This document shows positions 1 to 7,115 of a stretch of DNA of 11,032 bases, piece after piece; positions within the stretch are counted from its first letter, which is position 1, and each line of letters starts with the position of its first letter. The translations under genes and the position numbers were made by a program. The notes beneath the pieces are model-generated. The model was not told the origin of the DNA. It did no database searches and saw nothing but the letters and a program-made list of their open reading frames with translations. Source of the DNA: Solobacterium sp. (GTDB taxonomy: Bacteria > Bacillota_I > Bacilli_A > Erysipelotrichales > Erysipelotrichaceae); the NCBI GenBank assembly GCA_017543025.1, contig JAFYGX010000144.1, positions 1 to 11,032 on the forward strand, read 5' to 3'.

Positions 1-133
1 AGACAGTGTCTTCATCAGAGGGCTTAAGATGATAGATTTCTCTCAGAAGAAGGAGATCCTTTTCCGGGAGGTATTCTTGGTATCCGCAATAGACGCACCT
101 CATCAATACATTCTTGTCTGTATTTTCTGTCAT
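1..133 (-). CDS. Zinc-ribbon-like small protein, N-terminal part only
   Basis: The first 44 codons of a minus-strand gene are visible and the rest lies beyond the left edge. The start is an ATG at 133-131, with a clear GGAGGAA ribosome binding site at 147-141, seven bases upstream. The product begins MTENTDKNVLMRCVYCGYQE and has a Cys-x-x-Cys-Gly knuckle at residues 13-17, typical of the first half of a zinc ribbon. A charged, leucine-rich stretch (PEKDLLLLREIYHL) follows. A second cysteine pair, needed to complete the metal site, would have to lie outside the window. The function is unknown and I do not recognise a specific family. The gene is divergent from everything up to 10.2 kb. Confidence 0.65.
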   Translation of the reverse strand, partial: MTENTDKNVLMRCVYCGYQEYLPEKDLLLLREIYHLKPSDEDTV

Positions 134-149
134 TTGTTTTTTCCTCCAA

Positions 150-653
150 AGGATTATAGGTTTCTGCATATCTCATAATGAAACCACATTTGCACAGAAG
201 AAGGTCGCGATTGAAAGTATCGCATGCATAATTCTGTCAGGCGATGAAATGAACCATGGAACAAGCTGTATCCGTTGAAGAAATCAGCTGGGAGCAGTGG
301 CTTTCCAGTCAGAGAAATGATCAAAGAACCCTGTATGATACGGACGTGGGGAGCTCATTTTCAATAACAGCGTATTAATGATTGCCATAGGCGCACCATA
401 AAACAGATCCCGGATGGACCGAGGTGTCAGGCTGGCAATCAAATAGAAAGCGAAACGCCGGATCCTCTGATTCGATCAGTATAAGGAAACGGATTGCGGC
501 GGGGATCAGCGTTCGTCTTTCAATTGTGTAAATCGCTGATTTTTGCGAAAACAGGAAGAAACGGCGCGGGAAGAGAAAAATGCTGTTATTCTAAACGTAA
601 ATTTCCCTTATAAGGGACTATGCGGAAAAGGAATCCTTCAGCAAATTCCGTAA
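150..653. other. Gene-poor stretch with short broken open frames
   Basis: No open frame here looks like an intact gene. Short protein-like pieces occur in changing frames on the plus strand. At 256-378 a 40-codon frame starts MEQAVSVEEISWEQWLSSQR. Around 550-650 two overlapping frames read like coding sequence (one with AVILNVNFPYKGLCGKG, the next with DYAEKESFSKFRKDAEVWFQ) and both end at stops. None has a ribosome binding site. The pattern of plausible residues interrupted by frame changes fits a decayed gene, but I could not assign a family. A 14-base palindrome at 604-617 is probably chance. A perfect TATAAT on the minus strand at 158-153 lies too close to the start at 133 to be that gene's promoter with confidence. 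Confidence 0.4.
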
Positions 654-842
654 AGATGCGGAAGTGTGGTTTCAGTAAGAGCCCATATGTCTGCGGCCGT
701 TTCGCATTATCTGGCTTACCCGGAAGTAAAGAGGAAAGACACGATCTGGCCGCTGCCGGATGGCAGGGTGAATGGATTGGATTCGATTCCGTCAGATAAA
801 ACGGAACTGCAGAGATGGTTCTTTCGATACTGTCTCATCTGA
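654..842 (+). pseudogene. Probable 3' remnant of a degraded gene
   Basis: The frame is open from just after a stop at 651-653 to a TGA at 840-842. The first ATG is at 687 and gives 51 codons (MSAAVSHYLAYPEVKRKDTI at its start, then WPLPDGRVNGLDSIPSDKTE and a short tail). No ribosome binding site precedes this ATG. The composition looks like real protein, and the stop codon sits inside the base of a perfect terminator hairpin, as is usual at the true 3' end of a gene. I therefore read it as the tail of a gene whose upstream part is frameshifted or lost. I do not recognise the family. An intact small protein is possible but less likely. Confidence 0.35.
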
Positions 843-875
843 ACAGTGTGAGCAGCTTTCACACTGTTCTTTTTT
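841..875 (+). terminator. Rho-independent terminator
   Basis: A perfect 11-bp stem (GAACAGTGTGA at 841-851 with TCACACTGTTC at 859-869), a 7-base loop and a run of six T (870-875) form a textbook intrinsic terminator. It closes the reading frame ending at 842 and insulates the downstream promoter at about 1065. Confidence 0.9.
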
Positions 876-940
876 ATGCTTGTCTTCAGGCTTCAGATTT
901 GCGGAACAATTAACCTTCTTATTTTCCGGTATTCAATTAG

Positions 941-964
941 GCATACGATAGTTATATCGTATGC
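941..964. repeat. Perfect 10-bp inverted repeat, 4-base spacer
   Basis: GCATACGATA at 941-950 is exactly repeated in reverse complement as TATCGTATGC at 955-964, separated by GTTA. No T-run follows on either strand, so it is not a standard terminator. It lies about 100 bases upstream of the extended -10 element for the diguanylate cyclase unit. That position would suit a repressor or activator operator, or an RNA hairpin if the region is transcribed. Its role is unknown. Confidence 0.6.
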
Positions 965-1061
965 AGGATAAAAGCGAAACAATACTGAAACGCAGATTGT
1001 TCTTTCAGGAATTTTTGCTTATGCGTGAATAATCGTTTATATGCAGGGTCCGTAATAGCGG

Positions 1062-1070
1062 TGCTATAAT
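1062..1070 (+). promoter_or_regulatory. Extended -10 promoter for the diguanylate cyclase unit
   Basis: TGCTATAAT at 1062-1070 combines a perfect -10 hexamer (1065-1070) with the TGn extension used by sigma-A-type promoters that lack a good -35. No convincing -35 is visible 16-18 bases upstream. Transcription would start near 1077 and leave a leader of roughly 100 bases before the GTG at 1180. Confidence 0.5.
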
Positions 1071-1179
1071 CAATCGTGCGGATTGTTTCAGGTTCTGTTA
1101 AGCTGATTGCCTGCAGATGGTTCTGTGGGGTGAATGCCAGGAAGCAGATGAACAATCGTATATATGTCGGAGAAAAGAA

Positions 1180-2682
1180 GTGAAGGATACAGCAGATGAA
1201 CTGTTTCAGGAGTTTATTGTCCGTAGCAGTATTCGGATCAACCGTTATCTGAATGCCATACTGTGGTATTTTACCGCAATCGGGCCGGCCTTTGCTGTTG
1301 GCGTGAAAGCGGGCATTTTTCCGGGGATGAAATATGTGACCTGCTTATGCATCTCCATACTGGTGGCTTTGCTTGCCCTGATACACGGAATGATGCTGAA
1401 ACGATACCCGAATCAGATTTCTGCAAGTGTATTTGCGATAACAGCACTGGATGCGCTGATCGTTTACATGATGCTGAGTCATGTAAATATCCGGCTGATC
1501 TGGTTTCTTGTACCGCTGCTGAGCATATTGTTCTGTGACAAGCGGCTTTACGGGTATGCGCTGGTGCTGAACTATGTGTTTCTCTGCGCATCGGTGTGGG
1601 AGACTGCTCCGTATTATGTAAACCTGAGAGCCGATTACGGAAATACGGGTTCCTATTTCTGTCATGTGATGGGCGGGTATACGATTGAATTGCTCATCAT
1701 GGCGGCAGCCGGGTATATCATTCTGAAACTGGTGCTGGATCATTATATGGAGCTTCTGCGCCAATATGAAGTAATACGGGAAAAGGAAGCCAGTGAACTG
1801 GAGAAAATGAATATTCTGGATTCCATGGCGGAGATTTACGATAATGTCAATCTCATCAGTTTTAAGGATAACACGGAGATGTCGCTGAGAGATTCCAACC
1901 AGCAGAAACACGGAATTGACATGAACTCCCAGACACATACCCTGATGAACCAGCGTCTGAAAAATCAGATTCATGAAGATCATCTGGAAGCGTTTCTTTC
2001 TTTTACAAATATCACCACAGTCAGAGACCGGATGCTGAACCGGAAGATTATCAGCGGAGATTTTGCGGATGTGAATTCCGTGTGGTTCAGAGCACAATAT
2101 ATTACGGTTGAGCAGGGATCGGACGGAAAACCGGATATGGTGATTTATACAACGCGGAATGTAGATGAAGAAAAGCGCAGGGAGGAACATCTGATCCGGC
2201 TTTCCATGACGGATGAACTGACAGGGCTTCATAACCGGAGACGGTATGAAGAAGATCTGAATACCTGCCGTACCAACGGGCCGGAAAAAGAACTGGTACT
2301 GTTTTCTGTTGATGTCAACGGGCTCAAGAAACTCAATGATACAAAAGGGCATCTGGCAGGTGATGAATTGATTCGTGCTGCTGCGGAGTGTCTTGTGAAT
2401 TCCGTCCGTTCCAGAGGTACCGCATACCGGACAGGCGGAGATGAGTTTATGGCCATTGTCTATACGGAGATGCCGGAAAAACTGCGGGAGGAGATTGTCG
2501 AAAAGGCGTCTCAATGGCATGGAACCTATGTGGAAGAACTGTCCATGGCGGTTGGCTATGGGGCATATTCGGATCATCCGGGCGCAACGGTCAGTGAACT
2601 GGAACATATTGCCGATACGGATATGTACCATGAAAAGGAAATGTATTACAGAGATAATGAAATTGAGCGCCGCGTACATTAA
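1180..2682 (+). CDS. Membrane-bound diguanylate cyclase (GGDEF)
   Basis: This 500-residue protein would make the second messenger cyclic-di-GMP from two GTP at the inner face of the membrane. About six hydrophobic segments fill residues 25-187. A charged, coiled-coil-prone linker follows (190-212), then a PAS-like region (about 215-330), and a GGDEF domain from about 343 to the end. The domain opens with TDELTGLHNRRR, contains VDVNGLKKLNDTKGH, and has an intact GGDEF active site at 419-423. The inhibitory I-site is not intact: the residues 9 to 6 before the motif are R-S-R-G, not RxxD, so product feedback may be weak. I chose the GTG at 1180 because GGAGA sits 6 bases upstream. An in-frame ATG at 1117 would add 21 residues but has no ribosome binding site and a poor N-terminus. 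No EAL domain is present. It is the first gene of a unit ending at 4366. Confidence 0.92.
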   Translation: MKDTADELFQEFIVRSSIRINRYLNAILWYFTAIGPAFAVGVKAGIFPGMKYVTCLCISILVALLALIHGMMLKRYPNQISASVFAITALDALIVYMMLSHVNIRLIWFLVPLLSILFCDKRLYGYALVLNYVFLCASVWETAPYYVNLRADYGNTGSYFCHVMGGYTIELLIMAAAGYIILKLVLDHYMELLRQYEVIREKEASELEKMNILDSMAEIYDNVNLISFKDNTEMSLRDSNQQKHGIDMNSQTHTLMNQRLKNQIHEDHLEAFLSFTNITTVRDRMLNRKIISGDFADVNSVWFRAQYITVEQGSDGKPDMVIYTTRNVDEEKRREEHLIRLSMTDELTGLHNRRRYEEDLNTCRTNGPEKELVLFSVDVNGLKKLNDTKGHLAGDELIRAAAECLVNSVRSRGTAYRTGGDEFMAIVYTEMPEKLREEIVEKASQWHGTYVEELSMAVGYGAYSDHPGATVSELEHIADTDMYHEKEMYYRDNEIERRVH

Positions 2683-2791
2683 AACGAATGCGGCTGACTG
2701 CTGTTGGAACGGGGTTCGGACAGCAGTTTTTCGTTACGGGTCTGCAGGATCGGCAGATTATAATGATGAATGCATGCTGGGGATGAGAGAT

Positions 2792-3289
2792 ATGACTATG
2801 GCAATCGCAGGACATGCGGAGTGGACAATCCGCCCATTAAACGAGCAGGAAACGGATCTGCTGAACGAATTTCTGTATCTGGCGATCTTTGTACCGGAAG
2901 GCGTGGAACAGCCGGAACAATCAATTGTGGAGCTTCCGGAGCTGCAGATCTACATAAAGGAATTTGGCAAACAGAAAGGGGATTTCTGTCTGCTGGCGGA
3001 ACACGGTCATTCTGTGGTCGGAGCGGTCTGGGTACGGCTGATGCATGATTATGGTTATATTGATGACCGAACGCCTTCACTTGCGGTGTCTCTGCGTCCG
3101 GCATACCGCAATCAGGGAATCGGAACAGCGCTGCTCACGGCAATGATGAGGAAACTGAAAGCCGATGGGGTTCATTCCGTGTCGCTTTCTGTTCAGAAAG
3201 CAAATCGGGCAGTGAATCTGTATCGCCGTCTTGGGTTTGTGACCGTACGGGAAACGGATGAAGAATTTATAATGAAAGCAGAACTGTAA
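2792..3289 (+). CDS. GNAT-family N-acetyltransferase
   Basis: The product is a 165-residue acyltransferase expected to move an acetyl group from acetyl-CoA to an amine; the substrate cannot be told from sequence. The fold runs in GNAT order: an N-terminal strand (WTIRPLNEQE), a central sheet (FCLLAEHGHSVVGAVWVRL) and LAVSLRPAYRNQGIGTALLT. The last of these holds the acetyl-CoA pyrophosphate loop RNQGIG at 106-111. Near the C-terminus, AVNLYRRLGFVTVRE is the usual motif B region. The reading frame is open far upstream into the diguanylate cyclase gene. I chose the ATG at 2792 because GGGGA lies about 8 bases before it; the ATG at 2798 is an alternative. It follows the cyclase by 109 bases and precedes the next gene by 9 bases, so it is probably cotranscribed. 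Confidence 0.88.
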   Translation: MTMAIAGHAEWTIRPLNEQETDLLNEFLYLAIFVPEGVEQPEQSIVELPELQIYIKEFGKQKGDFCLLAEHGHSVVGAVWVRLMHDYGYIDDRTPSLAVSLRPAYRNQGIGTALLTAMMRKLKADGVHSVSLSVQKANRAVNLYRRLGFVTVRETDEEFIMKAEL

Positions 3290-3298
3290 GGGAACTAT

Positions 3299-4366
3299 AT
3301 GACAGAAAGAAAACCGGAATCCCTGTATGAACGGATTCGAAACAGTACGGTAAACGGAGAACTGCCGAAGGAGTTTTCCCTTCCGTCGCCGGAAGGAGAA
3401 GAGTGGTTATGGGCAGACGGGGCGTTTGATGGAGTGGCGTTATATCATACGACTCTGGAAGAACCGGATGATGAAACAATCGGCAGGATGGGAGAAGCGC
3501 TTCGGGCTGCCGGAGAAAGTCGGTTTGAAGAAGCAGATGTGCTGTTTCAGAAGGTCGGGAAACGGATTCCTCCGATCGCGCTGTTCGATACGCTTCAGTC
3601 TTATATTCTGTCTCATGAGTATGAATTGGATCCGAACGTTCTGTTTCAGTATGCAGTTCACCTGCTGCGTGAATCGGCTGACCGGAATCTGGTGAAGTTC
3701 GGGTTCTGTATTATTGAGCTGATCAGCGGCGTCCGGGATGACCTCATGGATGTGATTCGTACATTAGGTCTCAGTGATGAGTTTACGCTGTTTGCCTCAC
3801 GTGTCATGGCGGATTTTCCGGATGCGAATCACGAGCTGTTTCAGCTGGCACAGAAAGTACATGGCTGGGGGAGAATTCATCTGTCGGAATGCATTAAGCC
3901 GGAGAACGAAGAAATCCGGAAGTGGTTTCTTCTGGATGCGGTGCATAACGATGTCATGCCTGTCTATTCTGCATTGACCTGCTGGGAGAAATCAGACGCA
4001 GCGTCTGTGCTGAAGCGGCCGATGAGCCGGGAAGAACGGAACGGGATTCGCGATATCCTGCTGGGAATGCTCGATGAAGGACCGGTCCCCGGTATCTCAT
4101 TGCTGGGCGACAGGGAAAGCGTGATTCTGAAGTTTCTCGGAGTACTGCGGCGGGAAGCGTGTGAGCAGGAAGATGTGCTTGCGGTAAAGGAACTGCACGA
4201 ATGGGTTCAATCGCATGGTGAAAATCAGACCATCCTGACCGCATGCAGAATTCTGCTGGATCAGCCGCGGTACAGACAGATGATCAGGGAAGCTGAACTG
4301 TGCAAGGAGTGTGCATTACCTGCAGAATCGCATAAGAAAGACGCGGCGGAAGAGCAGGAGAAGTAA
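3299..4366 (+). CDS. Conserved-looking hypothetical cytoplasmic protein, mostly helical
   Basis: This 355-residue protein has no signal peptide and no membrane segment. It looks mainly alpha-helical, in repeated helix pairs that could form a HEAT- or TPR-like solenoid. The most distinctive part is residues 183-222, where LAQKVHGWGRIHLSECIKPE leads into EEIRKWFLLDAVHNDVMPVY. I recall similar VHGWGRIH motifs in unannotated Bacillota proteins, some labelled limonene hydroxylase in databases, but no enzyme chemistry is evident here and I would not use that name. The C-terminus is a charged tail with a lone CKEC pair near residue 340. The ATG at 3299 has an AGGGA site about 5 bases upstream and starts 9 bases after the acetyltransferase gene. 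It is the last gene of the unit and is followed by a terminator. The function is unknown. Confidence 0.85.
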   Translation: MTERKPESLYERIRNSTVNGELPKEFSLPSPEGEEWLWADGAFDGVALYHTTLEEPDDETIGRMGEALRAAGESRFEEADVLFQKVGKRIPPIALFDTLQSYILSHEYELDPNVLFQYAVHLLRESADRNLVKFGFCIIELISGVRDDLMDVIRTLGLSDEFTLFASRVMADFPDANHELFQLAQKVHGWGRIHLSECIKPENEEIRKWFLLDAVHNDVMPVYSALTCWEKSDAASVLKRPMSREERNGIRDILLGMLDEGPVPGISLLGDRESVILKFLGVLRREACEQEDVLAVKELHEWVQSHGENQTILTACRILLDQPRYRQMIREAELCKECALPAESHKKDAAEEQEK

Positions 4367-4403
4367 TTTCAGCAGATGGCTGGCACTTCAGCTATGCGGA
4401 CAG

Positions 4404-4434
4404 AAGGAGGCGGATGTGATCCCGCTTCCTTTTT
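4404..4434 (+). terminator. Rho-independent terminator closing unit 1
   Basis: GGAGGCGG (4406-4413) pairs with CCGCTTCC (4422-4429) with one G-T wobble and an 8-base loop. AA before the stem faces the first bases of a five-T run (4430-4434). It lies 38 bases after the stop of the hypothetical gene and separates that gene from the glycosyltransferase operon. Confidence 0.75.
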
Positions 4435-4614
4435 CTGTTCTGAGCTGGCTGGAAAAAAAAGAAGTTAAACCTGAAATCCGGCTGATATGCGCTGAACTGC
4501 GTTCAGATCAGGTGAATTTCCTCTGCCGAGTGTTTCAGAATAAATTCACGTTTGCTTCATCTGGTTTTAAGACTCGCTTTCTATTCTGATACTGGTCAGA
4601 AAGGAGGCCAGTAT

Positions 4615-5664
4615 ATGAAAAAAACGATTGCGATTCTTCCGGCCTACTGCCCAGGCCGGGAATTAATCACTCTGGCAGAACAGCTTGGAGAATCCTCGGT
4701 TGAAACAATTGTTGTCAATGACGGTTCGCCAGAGGAGTATCAGTCTGTGTTTGATTCTCTTCCGAAAACAGCAGCTGTTCTCTGCCATGAACAGAACATG
4801 GGAAAAGGAGAAGCGCTAAAAACTGCGATGAAATACATCCGAAGGCGGAACAGAGACTGCATTGTTGTGACTGCCGATGCGGATGGCCAGCATCTGGTGA
4901 ACGATATTCTGAACTGTGCGAAAGAAGCAGAGAATCACGCAGATCATCTTGTACTTGGCGTCAGAGACTTTTCAGAACAGGATGTTCCGTTTCGATCCGC
5001 GCTGGGAAATCGGATTACTTCCATTCTGTTTCTACTGTTTACCGGGAGATGGCTCGCTGATACGCAGACGGGACTTCGGGCGTTTCACAGCAGTATGATT
5101 CCGCTGTTTCTGGAGACGGAAGGAAGCAGGTATGAATATGAAATGAATCAGCTGCTGCGCGCGGTTTCAGACAATATCCCGTTTTCTGAGGTGAAAATCA
5201 AAACGGTTTATCTGGATGGAAACAAAGCTTCTCATTATCGTCCGCTGCGCGATTCACTGCGCATCCTGCGTCAGTTCTTATTGTTTTCTGTTTCCTCGCT
5301 GGCCGGATTTCTGATTGACTACAGCGCGTTTGCCATGCTTAATGCATGCTTCTCGGGGCCTTCCGGCATTCTTGTTTCCAATGTCATCGCAAGGATCTTC
5401 TCAGCTCTGTGCAACTTCGAGCTGAACCGAAGGGTTGTATTCCGCCAGGATGACAGACGGATGAGTGCGTTCATACGGTATGCGCTCCTTGCGACAGGCA
5501 TCCTGATTCTGAATACCGGGGTGCTTTCTGTTCTGACATTCCGGTTTCATATCCATGCATGGATTGCCAAACTGATGACAGAATTACTCCTGTTTCTGTT
5601 TTCCTGGTTCATGCAGAAAAAAGTGGTGTTTGCGGATCGAACGAAAGGAGTGCCTGTTCTATGA
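4615..5664 (+). CDS. Bifunctional glycosyltransferase family 2 / GtrA-like protein
   Basis: The product is a 349-residue fusion. Residues 4-210 form a family 2 glycosyltransferase: an IAILPAYCPG start, the NDGSPE nucleotide loop (35-40), the metal-binding DADG (88-91), DTQTGLRAF (149-157) and YEYEMN (173-178), as in DPM1/polyprenyl-phosphate transferases. Residues 219-340 form a GtrA domain with four hydrophobic helices and a NRRVVFRQ motif after helix two. By family knowledge, the first half would put a sugar from a nucleotide sugar on undecaprenyl phosphate in the cytoplasm, and GtrA would help move it across the membrane. The ATG at 4615 has a perfect AAAGGAGG at 4600-4607; an open frame further upstream lacks such a site. 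The stop overlaps the next start (ATGA). No clear promoter was found in the 180 bases after the preceding terminator. The sugar is unknown. Confidence 0.93.
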   Translation: MKKTIAILPAYCPGRELITLAEQLGESSVETIVVNDGSPEEYQSVFDSLPKTAAVLCHEQNMGKGEALKTAMKYIRRRNRDCIVVTADADGQHLVNDILNCAKEAENHADHLVLGVRDFSEQDVPFRSALGNRITSILFLLFTGRWLADTQTGLRAFHSSMIPLFLETEGSRYEYEMNQLLRAVSDNIPFSEVKIKTVYLDGNKASHYRPLRDSLRILRQFLLFSVSSLAGFLIDYSAFAMLNACFSGPSGILVSNVIARIFSALCNFELNRRVVFRQDDRRMSAFIRYALLATGILILNTGVLSVLTFRFHIHAWIAKLMTELLLFLFSWFMQKKVVFADRTKGVPVL

Positions 5665-6575
5665 AAAAGCGAAATGTACTATGCGTTCCGGATATTCTGA
5701 TTATCCTTGCGGCTATGTGCTATGTTCTGCTGGACACATTTGTAATTGCACGTCCGTATGCCGCAGCAGCAGAAGCGGCTTCTCCGGTTTATGAAATCAG
5801 CAGTGAACAGCAGGAAACAGTCAGTGCTTCGGCGGAAAGAGAACCGATTATTACGGATACCAGTTATCAGGATGAAAATATCTCAGTAACGCTGAAAGAA
5901 TACCGGACAGAAGACACCACAATTCATGTGGCGGATGTGATACTGTCTTCTCCTGAATATCTGAAGTCTGTTCTTGCCGACAATACATACGGCAGGAACA
6001 TCACAGCGGAAACCAGTGAGATGGCATCTGCGGCCAATGCGATTCTTGCGATTAACGGAGATTATTACGGCGCCCGGAACAAGGGGTATGTAATCCGAAA
6101 CGGTGTGCTCTACCGTACAGAAGCAGCTTCATCTTCCCAGGAAGATCTGGTCATCCATACCGATGGAAGCTTTGAAATTATTACAGAAGGGCAGATTGCC
6201 GCGGAAAACATATCGGATGCTATGCAGGTCTATTCATTCGGGCCAGGGCTGCTGGAAGACGGAGAAATTACTGTATCGAAAACAGATGAAGTCGGCAAGG
6301 CAAAAGCCAGCAATCCCCGTACTGCGATCGCAGAGATCGAACCGCTTCATTATCTCTTCGTGGTAAGTGACGGCAGAAGTGATTACAGCGAAGGTCTGTC
6401 ACTTTATGAACTTGCGTCCTTTCTGAAGGAACAGGGTGCAGTAACTGCCTATAACCTGGATGGAGGCGGATCATCAACAATGATCTTCAACGGGACGCTT
6501 GTGAATTATCCGACCACAAGCGGGAGAACAGTTAAGGAAAGGAGCGTAAGCGATGCGGTTGTTATCGGATATTAG
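5661..6575 (+). CDS. Membrane-anchored phosphodiester glycosidase (NAGPA/DUF2233 family)
   Basis: This 304-residue protein is related to the human uncovering enzyme NAGPA, which removes GlcNAc from a sugar phosphodiester; bacterial members act on envelope or exopolysaccharide sugars. One hydrophobic segment (about 10-30) after a KKR start should act as a signal anchor and place the rest outside the cell. A low-complexity linker follows to about residue 75. The domain contains AINGDYYGARNKGYVIRNG (from about 130), FGPGLLEDGE, NPRTAIAEIEPLHYLFVVSDGR and the hallmark LDGGGSSTM (266-274) followed by ERSVSDAVVIGY at the end. The ATG at 5661 overlaps the previous stop by 4 bases and has AAAGGAG 10 bases upstream. 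Its overlap with the GT2-GtrA gene suggests both act on the same lipid-linked or polymer sugar. The substrate is not known. Confidence 0.9.
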   Translation: MKKRNVLCVPDILIILAAMCYVLLDTFVIARPYAAAAEAASPVYEISSEQQETVSASAEREPIITDTSYQDENISVTLKEYRTEDTTIHVADVILSSPEYLKSVLADNTYGRNITAETSEMASAANAILAINGDYYGARNKGYVIRNGVLYRTEAASSSQEDLVIHTDGSFEIITEGQIAAENISDAMQVYSFGPGLLEDGEITVSKTDEVGKAKASNPRTAIAEIEPLHYLFVVSDGRSDYSEGLSLYELASFLKEQGAVTAYNLDGGGSSTMIFNGTLVNYPTTSGRTVKERSVSDAVVIGY

Positions 6576-6924
6576 GAAAAACAGATCACTTCAGATCTGG
6601 CTGGGCGTTACTCTGTTCTGCCTTATGTTTTCCGTAATTTATGAATCCTGCAGTTTCGGTGTTATTTCATGGTATATGTGCGGGCTGTTTCTGATCCCGC
6701 TTGTAATGGGCGTCATTCCTTCTCTGTTTTTTCAGAATCTGGGGCGTCTGTGGAATGATGGCATCCTCTGCCTGATTGCCGGAAGTGCTCTGCAGGGAAT
6801 TCTTGAAATATACGGTACGGACAGCCGGTATCCGGTCTGGTTTCTGTATGCAGGGCTGATTCTTTCGGTGGTTGGGCTGGTCATTAATCTCTCAGAAAAA
6901 ACGTCTCTTGCCGGAAACGCATGA
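6553..6924 (+). CDS. Small four-helix membrane protein of unknown function
   Basis: The product has 123 residues with four predicted membrane helices, at about 14-33, 36-60, 69-85 and 92-112, and short ends. No conserved motif that I recognise is present. The start ATG at 6553 lies inside the end of the glycosidase gene (23-base overlap) and has AAGGAG 8 bases upstream, which supports a real translationally coupled gene. Being the third member of a unit with a lipid-linked sugar synthase/GtrA and an external glycosidase, it could be a transport or scaffolding partner; this is inference from position only. A long hairpin with a T-rich tail follows about 115 bases downstream. Confidence 0.75.
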   Translation: MRLLSDIRKNRSLQIWLGVTLFCLMFSVIYESCSFGVISWYMCGLFLIPLVMGVIPSLFFQNLGRLWNDGILCLIAGSALQGILEIYGTDSRYPVWFLYAGLILSVVGLVINLSEKTSLAGNA

Positions 6925-7010
6925 GCCTGGATCCGGATCCCGGCCAGGAGGCTGCAGAAAACGGATTCCGGGATTGTCCGGAAACTGATGACAGACAATC
7001 ATCCGCCTGA
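6921..7010 (+). CDS. Possible 29-codon ORF after the membrane protein
   Basis: An ATG overlaps the previous stop (ATGA at 6921-6924) and opens 29 acidic, polar codons (MSLDPDPGQEAAENG, then a Cys-containing tail) ending at TGA 7008-7010. Only a weak GGAAA precedes it, and the composition has no family resemblance. It could be a real coupled small gene or, more likely, just untranslated 3' sequence. Confidence 0.15.
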   Translation: MSLDPDPGQEAAENGFRDCPETDDRQSSA

Positions 7011-7039
7011 AGGAAATATAGTACCGCAGGCAGAATTAT

Positions 7040-7115
7040 AACCTCTGAGAGAGGATCTGAAACGGAAGACAGAGAAATCCGTGTGCAGGTGATCTCAGAG
7101 GTTTGTTTTGTTTTT
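7040..7115 (+). terminator. Long hairpin with T-rich tail, probable terminator of unit 2
   Basis: AACCTCTGAGA (7040-7050) is perfectly complementary to TCTCAGAGGTT (7093-7103). Inside, CTG (7057-7059) can pair with CAG (7086-7088) and ACGGA (7062-7066) with TCCGT (7078-7082), giving one long interrupted hairpin. A T-rich tail follows (7104-7115, TGTTTTGTTTTT). It fits termination of the three-gene operon ending at 6924. The length and internal structure are more than a simple terminator needs, so a processed or regulatory RNA is an alternative. Confidence 0.6.

Noticed and set aside
153..158. Perfect TATAAT on the minus strand upstream of the zinc-ribbon-like gene
   Set aside because: The start of transcription would fall within the ribosome binding site at 147-141, and no good -35 is at the right distance.
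604..617. Perfect 14-base palindrome TCCCTTATAAGGGA
   Set aside because: About one such palindrome is expected by chance in a window of this size, and it sits within the apparently decayed region.
952..1155. Minus-strand 67-codon frame between the inverted repeat and the cyclase gene
   Set aside because: No ribosome binding site, no recognisable motif, and it covers the likely plus-strand promoter and leader.
1345..2679. Very long minus-strand open frame (444 codons) opposite the diguanylate cyclase
   Set aside because: It is antisense to a gene with clear GGDEF motifs; the translated product is rich in His, Ile and Cys and has no family features. It is a codon-usage shadow.
4311..4589. Plus-strand 92-codon frame
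   Set aside because: It starts inside the hypothetical gene, runs through the terminator at 4404-4434 and has no ribosome binding site.
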